The notes: generated from the sequence alone by a model not told the origin. A stretch of DNA of 64,000 nucleotides from Candidatus Rifleibacteriota bacterium (GCA_015232575.1 JADFZL010000019.1:82028-146027); one strand, 5' to 3'; shown: positions 17,701 to 26,010, counted from the stretch's first letter. Numbers and translations: made by a program.

Positions 17701-19788
17701 AGCAACGCTTGTACCTGTTCCTATCTGTGTAGAACCATCAAACCATAGAAAATTTCCGGAAGCAAGAACATCGCCCTGAGGATCTGTTGCATCACCAACA
17801 AAAGTTATAGACTGACTTGCAGTAAAATCTGGACCGACCGGGTTGGTGGTTGCAGTAGAAATAACCGGCGGCTCATTGATGTAGACAAAGATCGTAGCAG
17901 TGCCTATTTCTCCGAGATTGTCTTCGGCATTAGCATAAACCGTATTTTTTCCAGCCGGCAGATCCTTTGTGGTGTAGGAGCTTCCGCTTATTGTACCACT
18001 TGCCCCGGGAATTGTCCAGGACAAACTCGCACTTGGAATTATACCAGTTTCGATATCGTTTGCTGAAGCCACAAATTGAATAGAAGTACTGGCAAGATAT
18101 ACATCATTATTGGCTGGCTGAGATATTGTTACAGTAGGTCTTTCGTTAATTCTGAAAACTCTGGTTGTCGTTGAAGATACTCCATTTGATGTTGCAGTAA
18201 ACGAAACTGTATAGGTTGCAGCGGTAGTAATGCTCACCTGCACAGAAAGCAAGCCTGGAATTACCGAAGGAGTCTGATTTGCCGGAGAAATGCTCCATGC
18301 AAAAGACGCATTGGAAGTAGTAAGATTATATCTGCCTGAGCTGTCAACTGCCTGAGCGGTAAGAGTTACATTTCCTTTACTGATAAGTGCATTCTTTTCA
18401 GGATAAAGAATTGAAACGTAAGGTTGAGTATTAGTCGGAGTTGAAGATATAATAAAGGTCACGCTGTCTGAATTATATGCTCCCTTTGGATCAGAAACCT
18501 TAACGTTGATATACACTGTACCACTGCCCGATGAGGCAGTCCAGAGTGTTGAAGAGGCATTTGGCGAAGAAAAGGTTCCAGAAGCTGTTCCAGTCTGTGT
18601 CCAGGAATATGTAAGAGGAGTATCGCCATTTGGATCACTCGCCTGTGCTGTAAGAGTGACTATTGTTCCGGGAAGAAGTGAAGACCCTGGATTTGAAGAC
18701 GAATTTATAGAACTGATAGTTGGAGGCTGATTGCTTGCCGATGAAAATCCATAGCTGACAAATACCTTTGCCTTGCCAGAAAGGCCGTAGCTGTCTGACG
18801 CAATAAGAGTAATTGTTGCTGTTCCATTCCCATCCAACGGCGGAAGCCATTTCCCTGTAACATCAGTTCCATTGAATGAAAAATTACTGATTGAACCATG
18901 ATCTGTTATAAGTGAAACGTTGCTCTGGCTGAGCATTGTGTCATCTGACACTTTGCCGCTGAGTGTTATAGTCTGACTGTTGTCTGATGAAGAATATTTA
19001 TCTGCTGAAAGAGCAACAACAGGAGCCTGATTCATCTCTCCCGATTTTACAACAGTAATTTCTACTGTAGGCGGTGCTGCACCATTTGTTGAAGAGGCTG
19101 TAAACTGCAGAGGAACATATATCTGATTGTAACCGGTAGGAGATATAGATATTGTTGCACTTGGAATTTCGTCCGGGATCATAGGCGATTCGAAAAGGCC
19201 CTGACCGGCATCAACAGTAGAGAAAAGGCCTGGTATGCCCCACAGGGATATTTTTTCGGTATTTACCGGAGAAGCACCGGAAGGATCTTTTATCGCAACT
19301 CGTGCTTTTGCATTTGATTTGGAAAAATCCATTCTGGCATCTGGTCTGTCAGTTGGTGGAACTTTGGCTTCATGATTGCTATCATTCACATATACATCAA
19401 CTGAACGTTGAAGCTTTTTTCTCGAATAACTATCCGTCCAGACAGCTATCACTTTGTATGGATAATTTGAATACGGAACAACCATCGAAAACTTTCCGCC
19501 ACTGGTTCTGGTAGAAATAGAGGGATTATTTTCGAGGTAAACTGTCGCTTCCCCCGTGATAACTCCAGCCAATAATGAGGCTTGAGGACCATCAGCAGAA
19601 ATTTCGCCTGAAGCGGCAAAATCTCTGATAGAGGGATAAGTGTTATATAGGGTGCCTGAAATAATTCCTTCACTTACAGGATCATCTCCGGAGTGGCTCC
19701 CACCCCCACCACAGCCTGTGAAAAACCACAAGCCAAGCAGTGAATGAAAAAGACATAGAATTAAAATTATACGAGGATTGCGCAGCAT
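14707..19788 (-). CDS. Giant lipoprotein with tandem Ig/PKD-like domains and C-terminal NHL propeller
   Basis: 1693 residues. The signal peptide ends in the lipobox FFTGC (Cys 26), followed by GGGGSHSG, so it is predicted to be lipid-anchored and exposed. Residues ~30-250 hold carboxypeptidase-regulatory/Ig-like folds. About 250-1400 is a string of some twelve ~90-residue cadherin/PKD-like modules, recognisable by (N/E)xxPxxxI, LTAxAxDxE(D/N)G and xxVxVxDxxG. The last ~280 residues repeat NHL-type blades (GIDSNGSDRIFITNY, GIDSDSSGRVFVADT, GITYANSKLYFVDS), a six-bladed-propeller signature. Two adjacent modules share the 16-residue string RWLEGATTLALGTTCN, a recent duplication. The ATG has AGGGGG five bases upstream. 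Probable role: adhesion or surface binding, by architecture only. Confidence 0.9.
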   Translation of the reverse strand: MLRNPRIILILCLFHSLLGLWFFTGCGGGGSHSGDDPVSEGIISGTLYNTYPSIRDFAASGEISADGPQASLLAGVITGEATVYLENNPSISTRTSGGKFSMVVPYSNYPYKVIAVWTDSYSRKKLQRSVDVYVNDSNHEAKVPPTDRPDARMDFSKSNAKARVAIKDPSGASPVNTEKISLWGIPGLFSTVDAGQGLFESPMIPDEIPSATISISPTGYNQIYVPLQFTASSTNGAAPPTVEITVVKSGEMNQAPVVALSADKYSSSDNSQTITLSGKVSDDTMLSQSNVSLITDHGSISNFSFNGTDVTGKWLPPLDGNGTATITLIASDSYGLSGKAKVFVSYGFSSASNQPPTISSINSSSNPGSSLLPGTIVTLTAQASDPNGDTPLTYSWTQTGTASGTFSSPNASSTLWTASSGSGTVYINVKVSDPKGAYNSDSVTFIISSTPTNTQPYVSILYPEKNALISKGNVTLTAQAVDSSGRYNLTTSNASFAWSISPANQTPSVIPGLLSVQVSITTAATYTVSFTATSNGVSSTTTRVFRINERPTVTISQPANNDVYLASTSIQFVASANDIETGIIPSASLSWTIPGASGTISGSSYTTKDLPAGKNTVYANAEDNLGEIGTATIFVYINEPPVISTATTNPVGPDFTASQSITFVGDATDPQGDVLASGNFLWFDGSTQIGTGTSVATTTYGWTAGAHNIKLYVQDNGLIGKGYATSTASFSINIGGNQTPSISITSPAADSVYAPNTTITFIASASDVEDGTYGGASTNVRWLEGATTLALGTTCNIATLSGNASHTVIFQVTDSGGLATSTSIVVGVWNQSPTMAITSPATNTVYLPGATITLTADASDFEDGVYGPGSTSVRWLEGATTLALGTTCNVATLTGNASHVITLRVTDAHSTVVSTAITIGVWNRSPSINSYSPTGTPVYALGSTVNLSASASDPEDGGLAADRIGWFKTSVTPANFLGSGTLAISTFTAGVQNLILYVMDSQASPYTGSATQAISFTISSNNLPVVTIASPSADWVKIMKGSANVTLTGSANDSEEGNIASSSAYSWLASTTSSSIATIGTGLTYTITTMNWSVGTHTLRLLASDSFGGIGSTTKTIFVSDNPKIQITGAAGPYTNAVESIALVASSSDAFAAEFPSANLTWYVDGLASSTAAGSKNFNWLPNVGSGELGTTSIRVVGSDAYGNTTSATVDIYINSVPSALGTNYSDNQRFETGTAFTFVATATDLTPGDSLKFKWETSRDGISYTQIATTSTTSSSGNDYYTSLASASLGAAGTWTIRLTAYDRGSDTVSISKTVLYNRLATPTLDTITTAFGGQYSTSAGGLPVYVVSSQTTVTLVATGTDFEDATLSDASYSWEISGTEVGPPTASTRTFVTAITKPGTYTAKIYYRDSFQNVASKTFLFAVWKMDAIKSLSLSNTSAGIEFDSTNMLVVDSGNKLIKKSAPPFSSVGSSFTSVDTWTTGIIDMTKVNTSFFILDQAKPGVFKINEGLTASQTDYLALGLPSPLGIDSNGSDRIFITNYPSQEVKVYDASMNLITTCVSEISSSPTGISFYSGTQFYLAMGAGSTGSVVKKIDWFNQTIIPGWGTSGVASFSFGSALGIDSDSSGRVFVADTLKNKIKVLDQNGNLWADFGASSGEWQFNSPTGITYANSKLYFVDSKRQRVVQVDFGGF
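17026..17585 (-). repeat. Recent internal tandem duplication (279-bp unit) in the lipoprotein gene
   Basis: The segment around 17132-17170 (GTTCCAAGTGCAAGAGT and following) recurs at 17411-17450 with few changes. The spacing of 279 bases equals 93 codons, one Ig-like module. It is the most similar pair of modules in the gene. Confidence 0.8.
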
Positions 19789-19807
19789 AGTACCCCCTGA
19801 AAAAAAA

Positions 19808-19846
19808 ATTTCGGCTTCAACAGTTATCGGTAAATTGAAGCCGAAA
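19808..19846 (-). terminator. Terminator of the methyltransferase-hypothetical operon
   Basis: Stem ATTTCGGCTTCAA/TTGAAGCCGAAAT followed on the minus strand by a run of nine T residues, 24 bases after the stop at 19870 and just before the ribosome-binding site of the giant lipoprotein gene. A textbook intrinsic terminator. Confidence 0.92.
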
Positions 19847-19869
19847 TATTAAAAGTATTAGTTTGCTTA

Positions 19870-20658
19870 TCAGATTGAGTGAACTATGGAAGCAATTATT
19901 TCCCGCCTGTTTGTCAAAGAATGAAGAATTACAGAGAAAAGCATACCTGAAACAAAACTTTCCATAATACATTTTTCACCATTATAAATTTTTTCAATAA
20001 TTCTTCCGGCAAACTCAATATCTTCGATTTCGACTTTGTGAGAGCCCCTCTTAATAGCATTTGCCGAGGCAAACCACCTGAAGAAACTTATACTTAGAAT
20101 TAATTCAGACAATCTCTTGAAAAAACCTGTTTTGACAAAATCCTGCTTCTCGGAAAAAATTCTCAGAAAAAGCCTTGAAACCTCTTTACAGAAATCATCT
20201 TTCATGCCATCCCAGGATACTGCTGGAATTTTTTCTAGTTCAACTTCAAAATTCATCATGCCTGAAAAAAATGTTCCTTTTCCCTGAATCAGCTTGAAAA
20301 TGCTGCTCAATATTCCTGTTAATCCATTTTTGGAACCGGAAGAGTGATTATCAAGAGCCGCAAGAAATACGCATTTCACAAGCATTGCCTTGAAAGCCTC
20401 AGTGTCTGGGAGTTCTGAAGACAGAGCCGATTCTGCTATTAAATTCTCATTCTTTAATTGATCAGTATCAGTGCCCATTCTTAAGGATGTATACTTAAAC
20501 AGATATTGCCACGCTTTCCAGATGGCAATTCTAACATCATCTTCGCTTTCAAAAAGTTTTGCAAACACAGATATTATGCTTTGATATTCATCCAGAGAAA
20601 TTTTTACATTTTCAACCAGGACTACTGAGGCCCTGTCTGCATTTTCGTTATTATTCAC
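19870..20658 (-). CDS. Hypothetical cytosolic protein coupled to a methyltransferase
   Basis: 262 residues from GTG 20658, chosen because AAGGAG lies six bases upstream and the GTGA overlap with the preceding stop is typical coupling. Starting at 20691 would duplicate 11 extra codons over the methyltransferase end. The sequence is helical, acidic at the N-terminus (NNNENADRASVVLVENVKIS), with hydrophobic patches (AMLVKCVFLAALDNHSSGSK) and no signal peptide. No family is recognised. The shared operon with a small SAM methyltransferase is the only functional hint. Confidence 0.75.
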   Translation of the reverse strand: MNNNENADRASVVLVENVKISLDEYQSIISVFAKLFESEDDVRIAIWKAWQYLFKYTSLRMGTDTDQLKNENLIAESALSSELPDTEAFKAMLVKCVFLAALDNHSSGSKNGLTGILSSIFKLIQGKGTFFSGMMNFEVELEKIPAVSWDGMKDDFCKEVSRLFLRIFSEKQDFVKTGFFKRLSELILSISFFRWFASANAIKRGSHKVEIEDIEFAGRIIEKIYNGEKCIMESFVSGMLFSVILHSLTNRREIIASIVHSI

Positions 20659-21269
20659 AATATGCTCCTTTTCAGCACATACCCAAGCCATGTTTCAGCG
20701 GTATTCAAAACAGACTGGTTTTCAAAACTGCTTAGAATTATCAAACCGCTTCTGAGAAATATTTCATTCAACATGTATTCATTCCAGAGAAAAAAAGTTC
20801 TACCATCAGCAGAAATTCTTGTGCCATCGCCCTTTTTAAGGGAAAGTAGTATCAGAGTGTTTTTGCCGGCAGCGTTCAGAATATTTTTCAGGGCAGCTTC
20901 AAAATCTTCGTGTGGAACATGGACCATTGCACCAATCAACAGAATCGCATCTGCTTTGAATACAGAAAAATCGTAGGAAAAAAAATCGCCCTTTACTACA
21001 CGAGATCCGCTGTTTTCTGCAGCAAGTTCGGCAAGTTCTACAGAACGCTCAAATCCAATGGTATCGAATCCTTTGTTTTTAAGCCACAGTAAATCTCTTC
21101 CTGAACCACATCCAACATCAAGAATCAATGCCGGAGGCGAAATGTGCTTCAACAGTGGATCAAGAAACACTGAAGGATCAGCATTAAAAGAATTCTGATG
21201 GTATCTCAGAAAATTTTCTGAATAAAAATCGCAATTAACATCTTTTTTTCTCATTCGGGAAATATACAT
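20655..21269 (-). CDS. Class I SAM-dependent methyltransferase
   Basis: 204 residues with a Rossmann-like methyltransferase core (Methyltransf_11/25 type). Motif I is LILDVGCGSGRDLLWLKNKG (49-68), an acidic motif II GFERSVELAELAAEN, VVKGDFF, and motif IV DAILLIGAMVHVPHED. The late region (ISADGRTFFLWNEYMLNEIF) resembles enzymes of the tellurite-resistance/ubiquinone-type subgroup, but the substrate cannot be told. The start may be ATG 21269 or ATG 21254; neither has a clear ribosome-binding site. It is divergent from xerC, with about 100 bases between, and is coupled to the downstream hypothetical protein. Confidence 0.88.
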   Translation of the reverse strand: MYISRMRKKDVNCDFYSENFLRYHQNSFNADPSVFLDPLLKHISPPALILDVGCGSGRDLLWLKNKGFDTIGFERSVELAELAAENSGSRVVKGDFFSYDFSVFKADAILLIGAMVHVPHEDFEAALKNILNAAGKNTLILLSLKKGDGTRISADGRTFFLWNEYMLNEIFLRSGLIILSSFENQSVLNTAETWLGYVLKRSIL

Positions 21270-21330
21270 AATTATTCAGCATTTTGTAAATAGTTGTAGA
21301 TTCATTAACAATATTTATTAAGTATTGCAC

Positions 21331-21359
21331 TTGAATGAAAAACGGCTTTATGTTATTTT
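21331..21359 (+). promoter_or_regulatory. Candidate promoter of xerC with a very short leader
   Basis: TTGAAT (21331-21336), 17-bp spacer, TATTTT (21354-21359). The ATG of xerC is only nine bases after the -10 box and no Shine-Dalgarno motif precedes it, so the transcript may be leaderless or nearly so. TTGCAC (21325-21330) with TATGTT is an overlapping alternative. Confidence 0.45.
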
Positions 21360-21368
21360 AACGCACTC

Positions 21369-22283
21369 ATGAAAGAACTTATTGACAAATATCTGCAATA
21401 CTGCGAAATGGAAAAAGGGTACTCTGAAAACACGATCAGAGCATACAGAAATGATTTTACCTCATTTCTGGAATGGCTTGATTCTGTGCATCCAGGAAGT
21501 TCAGCTAACGAAGTTGAACAGATGCGCCCGGCAGAACTCAGAGTATATTTTCTGCGGAAACAGAAAAACGGCGCATGTGCAAAGTCATCAAGAAGAACAC
21601 GATCAGCACTCAGAAGCCTTTTTAATTTTGCAATAAAGCGCCGCCTGGCGTCAAAGAATCCTTTTGCACTTCTTGATTCACCAAAGGTACCTCACAGTCT
21701 TCCAAAAATTATTCCAATGGCTGAAATTGAACTTCTTCTATCCGCTCCTCCGTCTGATATATCAGGTTTAAGAGACAAAGCCATTTTTGAGGTATTGTAT
21801 GGGAGTGGTTTGCGTGTTTCTGAACTCGCTTCGCTCAATATTGAAAGTGTCTGTCTGATTGATCAGATGGTCAGAGTAACCGGAAAAGGCAACAAGGAAA
21901 GAATTGTTCCACTGACTCCGCCGTCAGTAACGGCCTTGAAAGAATATCTTGATTCAAGACAAAAAGTTCTTGTCAAGATAGAAACAAACAATGGGAATGA
22001 AGAAGGTTGCCCGCTCTTTCTGAACAAAATTGGACAAAGGTTGAGTACAAGAGGAATCGCTAGAATAATTGACAAATACATATCCAAAACAGCGATAATG
22101 CACGGCATTTCACCACATGCTTTCAGGCATTCATTTGCAACTCATCTTCTGAATGGCGGAGCAGATCTGAGAGCTGTTCAGGAAATGCTTGGACATGCAA
22201 GCCTGACAACCAGTACCATTTATACGCACGTGAGTAAGGACTTTCTCAGGAAATCCTATCAGAAATCGCATCCAAGGGCATAA
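21369..22283 (+). CDS. xerC: Tyrosine recombinase XerC/XerD
   Basis: 304 residues, normal for Xer recombinases that resolve chromosome dimers at dif with FtsK. The N-terminal SAM-like core-binding domain spans 1-90 (YSENTIRAYRNDF). The catalytic domain has Arg149 (GSGLRVSELASL), Lys in TGKGNKER (173-176), His250 and Arg253 (HAFRHSFATHLLNGG), His276 (LGHASL) and nucleophile Tyr285 (TSTIYTHVSK). All active-site residues are present. The xerC-hslV-hslU-flagellar order is the same as codV-clpQ-clpY in Bacillus, so xerC is used rather than xerD. The stop codon lies at the start of an R4-containing tandem repeat. Confidence 0.95.
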   Translation: MKELIDKYLQYCEMEKGYSENTIRAYRNDFTSFLEWLDSVHPGSSANEVEQMRPAELRVYFLRKQKNGACAKSSRRTRSALRSLFNFAIKRRLASKNPFALLDSPKVPHSLPKIIPMAEIELLLSAPPSDISGLRDKAIFEVLYGSGLRVSELASLNIESVCLIDQMVRVTGKGNKERIVPLTPPSVTALKEYLDSRQKVLVKIETNNGNEEGCPLFLNKIGQRLSTRGIARIIDKYISKTAIMHGISPHAFRHSFATHLLNGGADLRAVQEMLGHASLTTSTIYTHVSKDFLRKSYQKSHPRA

Positions 22284-22490
22284 AGAGAAAAGATTTTTTT
22301 AACCACGGAATTGCACGGAAGAGCACGGAAAAAAGAGGGAAAGAAATTATTTCCGAGAGCGTAAAGAGAAAAGATTTTTTTACCACGGAATTGCACGGAA
22401 GAGCACGGAAAAAAGAGGGAAAAAAATTATTTCCGAGAGCGTAAAGAGAAAAGATTTTTTTACCACGGAATTGCACGGAATACAGTTGGC
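22281..22490 (+). repeat. R4 tandem repeat, ~80-bp unit, 2.6 copies
   Basis: Units begin at 22281, 22362 and 22442 (periods 81 and 80) with TAAAGAGAAAAGATTTTTTT, then ACCACGGAATTGCACGGAA and GAGCACGGAAAAAAGAGGG. The first TAA is the xerC stop codon. The bases before units 2 and 3 (CCGAGAGCG) resemble the last xerC codons (CCAAGGGCA), so the unit seems to include the gene end. Confidence 0.85.
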
Positions 22491-22514
22491 TGAAATATGA
22501 TTCGGGGGGAATGA

Positions 22515-23045
22515 ATGGAAATTCTTGGAACGACAATTATTGCGGTATTGAAAAATGGTCGTCTTGCAATGGCGGGTGACGGGCAGGTGACGCTCGGGAA
22601 TCAGGTTCTTAAGTCAAAGGCAAAAAAAGTTCGGCGCATTTATAACAACACAGTCCTCGGCGGATTTGCCGGTCATACTGCCGATGCACTTACCCTTTTT
22701 GAACGCTTTGAAGCAAGACTTTCAAATGCTTCAGGTAATCTTAAACGTGCAGCGGTTGATCTTACAAAAGAATGGCGCACCGACAGAGCACTTCGCAGAC
22801 TCGAAGCAATGATGCTTGTCGGAGATACGACAGAAATACTTATAGTTTCCGGACAGGGAGATGTAATTGATCCGGATGAACCAATTGCAGCAATTGGTTC
22901 AGGAGCACCTATGGCTATTTCTGCAGCCAAAGCTCTCTGGAAATATTCAAATATGTCTGCTGAAGAAATTGCGAAAGCTTCTATTGAAATAGCGTCAGAA
23001 ATATGCATCTACACCAACCAGACAATAACCCTGGAGGTATTATGA
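22515..23045 (+). CDS. hslV: ATP-dependent protease subunit HslV
   Basis: 176 residues. The short propeptide MEILG precedes the catalytic Thr at residue 6 (TTIIAVLKNGRLAMAGDGQV), which is exposed by autocleavage as in proteasome beta-type subunits. The GDGQVTLG loop and GGFAGHTADALTLFERFE follow, and the protein ends in a compact C-terminus. HslV forms a double hexamer that degrades substrates unfolded by HslU. The upstream GGGGGGA sequence serves as the ribosome-binding site, and its end overlaps the hslU ATG by four bases (ATGA). It is homologous to Bacillus ClpQ/CodW, although that protein uses Ser; here Thr is retained. Confidence 0.96.
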   Translation: MEILGTTIIAVLKNGRLAMAGDGQVTLGNQVLKSKAKKVRRIYNNTVLGGFAGHTADALTLFERFEARLSNASGNLKRAAVDLTKEWRTDRALRRLEAMMLVGDTTEILIVSGQGDVIDPDEPIAAIGSGAPMAISAAKALWKYSNMSAEEIAKASIEIASEICIYTNQTITLEVL

Positions 23046-24436
23046 AAGAAATGACACCATCCGAAACCGTTGCTGAACTTGACAAGTTCATCATCGGACA
23101 GAGCAGGGCAAAACGTGCCGTTGCAGTGGCACTGAGAAATCGTTTCAGAAGAAGACAGCTCGAAGACTCTTTAAGGGAAGATATAAAACCACGCAACATT
23201 CTCATGATTGGACCTACCGGTGTTGGAAAGACAGAAATCGCACGAAGACTTGCACAGATTTCAAATGCTCCATTCATAAAAATTGAAGCAACAAAATTTA
23301 CCGAAGTTGGATATGTCGGAAGAGATGTGGATTCGATGATCCGTGATCTTGTTGAAGTATCAATAAGACTTGTCAAAAATCAGAAAATGGCTTCTGTTAC
23401 TCCAAAAGCCAGAGAAAGAGCACTTGAAAGAATTCTTGACATAATCATTCCAGGCACATCTGAAAAACATCCCTTAAGCGGTTTCGAAAAACCCTCAGAC
23501 TTTTCTGAAGATTTGCCGATAGATCGTGTAGGGCATGATTCGATGACAGGCACGCGTGAAAAATTTATGAACAAACTCAAAGCTGGAGAGCTTGACGAAA
23601 AAACAATAGAAATTGATGTAACAGAAAATGTTACACCAGTTGTTGAAGTTATTTCTCAAAGCGGAGTTGAGGAAATGGGTTTTAACATGCAGGGTCTGCA
23701 GAATATGCTTGGAAACATGTTCCCCGGAAAACACCGCCGGAGAAAAGTAAAAATCAGTGAAGCAAGAGATATTCTCTTCACCGAAGAAATTGCCCATCTT
23801 CTGGACAACGAAGAAATTCAGCGTGAAGGTGTTAAACTGGCTGAAGAAAGCGGTATGGTCTTCCTTGACGAAATTGATAAAATTGCGTCTTCATACGTTG
23901 CAAAAAGCGGCCCGGATGTATCACGCGAGGGTGTTCAGCGTGATCTGCTGCCACTTGTAGAGGGAACGACCATAATGAGCAAATATGGGGCGGTCAGAAC
24001 TGATCACGTTCTGTTCGTAGCCGCAGGTGCATTCAATGTGAGCAAGCCGTCAGATCTTATACCTGAGCTTCAGGGAAGATTTCCTGTAAGAGTCGAACTC
24101 GAAAAACTCTCAGTTGATGACTTCAAAAAGATATTAACAGAGCCTCAGAATGCCTTATTGAAACAGTATGCAGCACTTCTCAAAACAGACGGCGTAGCTT
24201 TGAATTTCAAGGATTCTGCAATAAAACGTGTGGCAGAAATTTCCCATGAATTGAATACAATTCAGGAGAACATTGGTGCAAGGCGACTTCACACTGTACT
24301 TGAAAAACTTCTTGAAGAAATAAGCTTTCTGGCACCCAACTCTGCACAGGGTGACTATGATATTGATGACGTAAAGGTAGACTCTATACTATCTTCAATG
24401 CTTAAAGATCACGATTTATCAAGATATATTCTGTAG
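23042..24436 (+). CDS. hslU: HslUV protease ATPase subunit HslU
   Basis: 464 residues from ATG 23042, preceded by GGAGG and overlapping the hslV stop by four bases; a longer frame from 23003 is not needed. Seen: MTPSETVAELDKFIIGQSRA, Walker A GPTGVGKT, EATKFTEVGYVGRDVDSMIR, the intermediate (I) domain (~110-230), Walker B MVFLDEIDKIA, EGVQRDLLPLVEGTT, sensor GAFNVSKPSDLIPELQGRFP, and a C-terminal tail ending LKDHDLSRYIL that docks into HslV. Role: unfolds and feeds substrates to HslV. It is followed after 40 bases by flgB, so the protease and flagellar genes may be transcribed together. Confidence 0.97.
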   Translation: MKEMTPSETVAELDKFIIGQSRAKRAVAVALRNRFRRRQLEDSLREDIKPRNILMIGPTGVGKTEIARRLAQISNAPFIKIEATKFTEVGYVGRDVDSMIRDLVEVSIRLVKNQKMASVTPKARERALERILDIIIPGTSEKHPLSGFEKPSDFSEDLPIDRVGHDSMTGTREKFMNKLKAGELDEKTIEIDVTENVTPVVEVISQSGVEEMGFNMQGLQNMLGNMFPGKHRRRKVKISEARDILFTEEIAHLLDNEEIQREGVKLAEESGMVFLDEIDKIASSYVAKSGPDVSREGVQRDLLPLVEGTTIMSKYGAVRTDHVLFVAAGAFNVSKPSDLIPELQGRFPVRVELEKLSVDDFKKILTEPQNALLKQYAALLKTDGVALNFKDSAIKRVAEISHELNTIQENIGARRLHTVLEKLLEEISFLAPNSAQGDYDIDDVKVDSILSSMLKDHDLSRYIL

Positions 24437-24476
24437 GATTACCAGATCACATAAAAAGGTTTGGACAAAACGAAAA

Positions 24477-24896
24477 ATGTTCAGAGATATTACAGAAACG
24501 CTGAATTTTAGGCTTCTTCAAAAGGCAATGGATGTTGCTACCCTGAGGCATAAAGCTATTTCAAATAATATTTCGAATGTAAATACACCAGGCTTTAAAA
24601 GAAAAATCATTACATTTGAAGAAGAAATGGCCAAAGTTCTGGATAAATCAACTGATCTTGCTGGCAACAGAACTGATGACAGGCATATTCCAATTGAAGA
24701 TGTCAGTTTCTGTGATCTTCAGCCTCGTATTATCACTGATCGCGCTCATGTAATGAGAAACGATAAAAATAACATTGATATCGACACAGAAATGAGCGAT
24801 CTGGCCAAAAACACAATGACATATCAGTTTTATGCAACGAGAATAAATGGAATGTTCACTCACCTGAATGAAATAATTACCAAAGGAGCCAGGTAA
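24477..24896 (+). CDS. flgB: Flagellar basal-body rod protein FlgB
   Basis: 139 residues, normal for FlgB, the proximal rod subunit exported by the flagellar type III system. The conserved N-terminal rod motif is present (ATLRHKAISNNISNVNTPGF), as is the C-terminal helix (ATRINGMFTHLNEII) that forms the inner rod tube. There is no signal peptide, as expected. It ends in TAATG, overlapping flgC by one base. A good Shine-Dalgarno motif is lacking, which suggests coupling to or read-through from hslU. Confidence 0.95.
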   Translation: MFRDITETLNFRLLQKAMDVATLRHKAISNNISNVNTPGFKRKIITFEEEMAKVLDKSTDLAGNRTDDRHIPIEDVSFCDLQPRIITDRAHVMRNDKNNIDIDTEMSDLAKNTMTYQFYATRINGMFTHLNEIITKGAR

Positions 24897-25336
24897 TGGG
24901 TCTGTTTTCTTCAATTGATATTTCAGCATCAGGGCTTTCGGCTGAACGTCTGAGAATGGATGTAATATCAAACAATATTGCAAATGTGAATACCACGCGC
25001 ACTGAAAAAGGCGGACCATTCAGAAGGGAATTTGCTGTTTTTCAGGCAAGGAATCCTTTTGCCGCGTGGCCATATCTTGAAAAGCGCCCTCCGGAAAAAA
25101 TCGGAAAAGGCGTCAGAGTAAATGCAATAATGAAAGATCACTCACCTTTCAAGCTTGTTTTTGATCCGGGACATGTTGATGCAGATAAAAACGGATATGT
25201 TAGAATGCCAAATATTAATCTGGTTCAGGAAATGGTAGACATGATCACTGCAACCAGAGCGTATGAAGCCAACGTTACGTGTATAAACTCAGCAAAAGAC
25301 ATTTTTAATAACGCACTTACCATTGGCAGAAGATAA
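24896..25336 (+). CDS. flgC: Flagellar basal-body rod protein FlgC
   Basis: 146 residues, typical of FlgC. The N-terminal SASGLSAERLRMDVISNNIA and the C-terminal VQEMVDMITATRAYEANV are the signature helices of axial rod proteins. AAAGGAGCC lies five bases upstream of the ATG. It is coupled to flgB and followed after 41 bases by fliE. Confidence 0.96.
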   Translation: MGLFSSIDISASGLSAERLRMDVISNNIANVNTTRTEKGGPFRREFAVFQARNPFAAWPYLEKRPPEKIGKGVRVNAIMKDHSPFKLVFDPGHVDADKNGYVRMPNINLVQEMVDMITATRAYEANVTCINSAKDIFNNALTIGRR

Positions 25337-25377
25337 AAAATAAATTTTACTAGAAAAAATAAGGAGGAATAATTCGT

Positions 25378-25680
25378 ATGAGGATATTACAAAACAACCC
25401 TTTCCTGGGTACTTCTCAGCTTCAGAATAGTCCGGCAAAAATCGATTCGAAAGAACACTGGGGAAAGTTTGCTGAAGGTCTTAAAAATGCTATTAATGAA
25501 GTTGATACCATGGAAAAAGACGCAGCCGAAATAACAAAAGAAGCCGCGCTGGGCCGAGTAGAAAACCTCCACGATGTAATGATAGCCTCTGAAAAAGCTC
25601 GCACAGCAATGAATCTGACACTTGAAGTCCGGGCAAAGGTCATTGAAGCCTACAAAGAAATAACCCGCCTCCAGTTTTAA
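25378..25680 (+). CDS. fliE: Flagellar hook-basal body complex protein FliE
   Basis: 100 residues, typical of FliE, which joins the FliF MS ring to the rod and gates the export channel. The conserved segment runs from FAEGLKNAINEVDTMEKDAA through LHDVMIASEKARTAMNLTLE to VRAKVIEAYKEITRLQF. A strong AAGGAGGA site precedes the ATG. R1 repeats follow directly, and the next flagellar gene, fliF, is 1.6 kb away beyond tmk. Confidence 0.95.
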   Translation: MRILQNNPFLGTSQLQNSPAKIDSKEHWGKFAEGLKNAINEVDTMEKDAAEITKEAALGRVENLHDVMIASEKARTAMNLTLEVRAKVIEAYKEITRLQF

Positions 25681-25695
25681 TTAGTTTCTTTTAGA

Positions 25696-25880
25696 GAGGG
25701 GGCACGCGCCCCCTCTCGCCGGTCGAACAAGTTCGACCGTCTCACTCCCCGCGTTCGAGCACTTTGTGCTCTCAGGGGGCACGCGCCCCCTCTCGCCGGT
25801 CGAACAAGTTCGACCGTCTCACTCCCCGCGTTCGAGCACTTTGTGCTCTCAGGGGGCGTATTCGAACACTTTTTGCAATC
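25696..25880. repeat. R1 triple-hairpin repeat, two full tandem copies plus a fragment
   Basis: Copies at 25696-25772 and 25773-25850 are nearly identical (77-bp period). A third, decayed unit (AGGGGGCGTATTCGAACACT) is at 25851-25880. TTTTAGAG precedes the first copy, as at 5495 and 40728. The element separates fliE from tmk. Confidence 0.92.
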
Positions 25881-25981
25881 AATCGTTAGAATAACTTAGT
25901 AAAATTCCCTGTTTTCAGGCATCGTTATATTTAAAAGATGTCAGAATTAGGGTATTTTTGCTGTTTTTAGGCAATTATGGT

Positions 25982-26010
25982 TTGACATAACGGAAATGAT
26001 CGTTTATACT
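25982..26010 (+). promoter_or_regulatory. Strong sigma-70 promoter of tmk
   Basis: TTGACA (25982-25987), 17-bp spacer, TATACT (26005-26010): nearly consensus. It gives an untranslated leader of about 150 bases before the tmk ATG, in which I see no known riboswitch. Confidence 0.75.

Noticed and set aside
22281..22490. R4 tandem repeats as a CRISPR array or iterons
   Set aside because: The whole 80-bp unit is repeated including what would be spacer, and no replication gene is near.
25696..25880. R1 tandem copies as a possible CRISPR array
   Set aside because: Units follow each other directly with a 77-bp period and no unique spacers; each unit holds three different palindromes.
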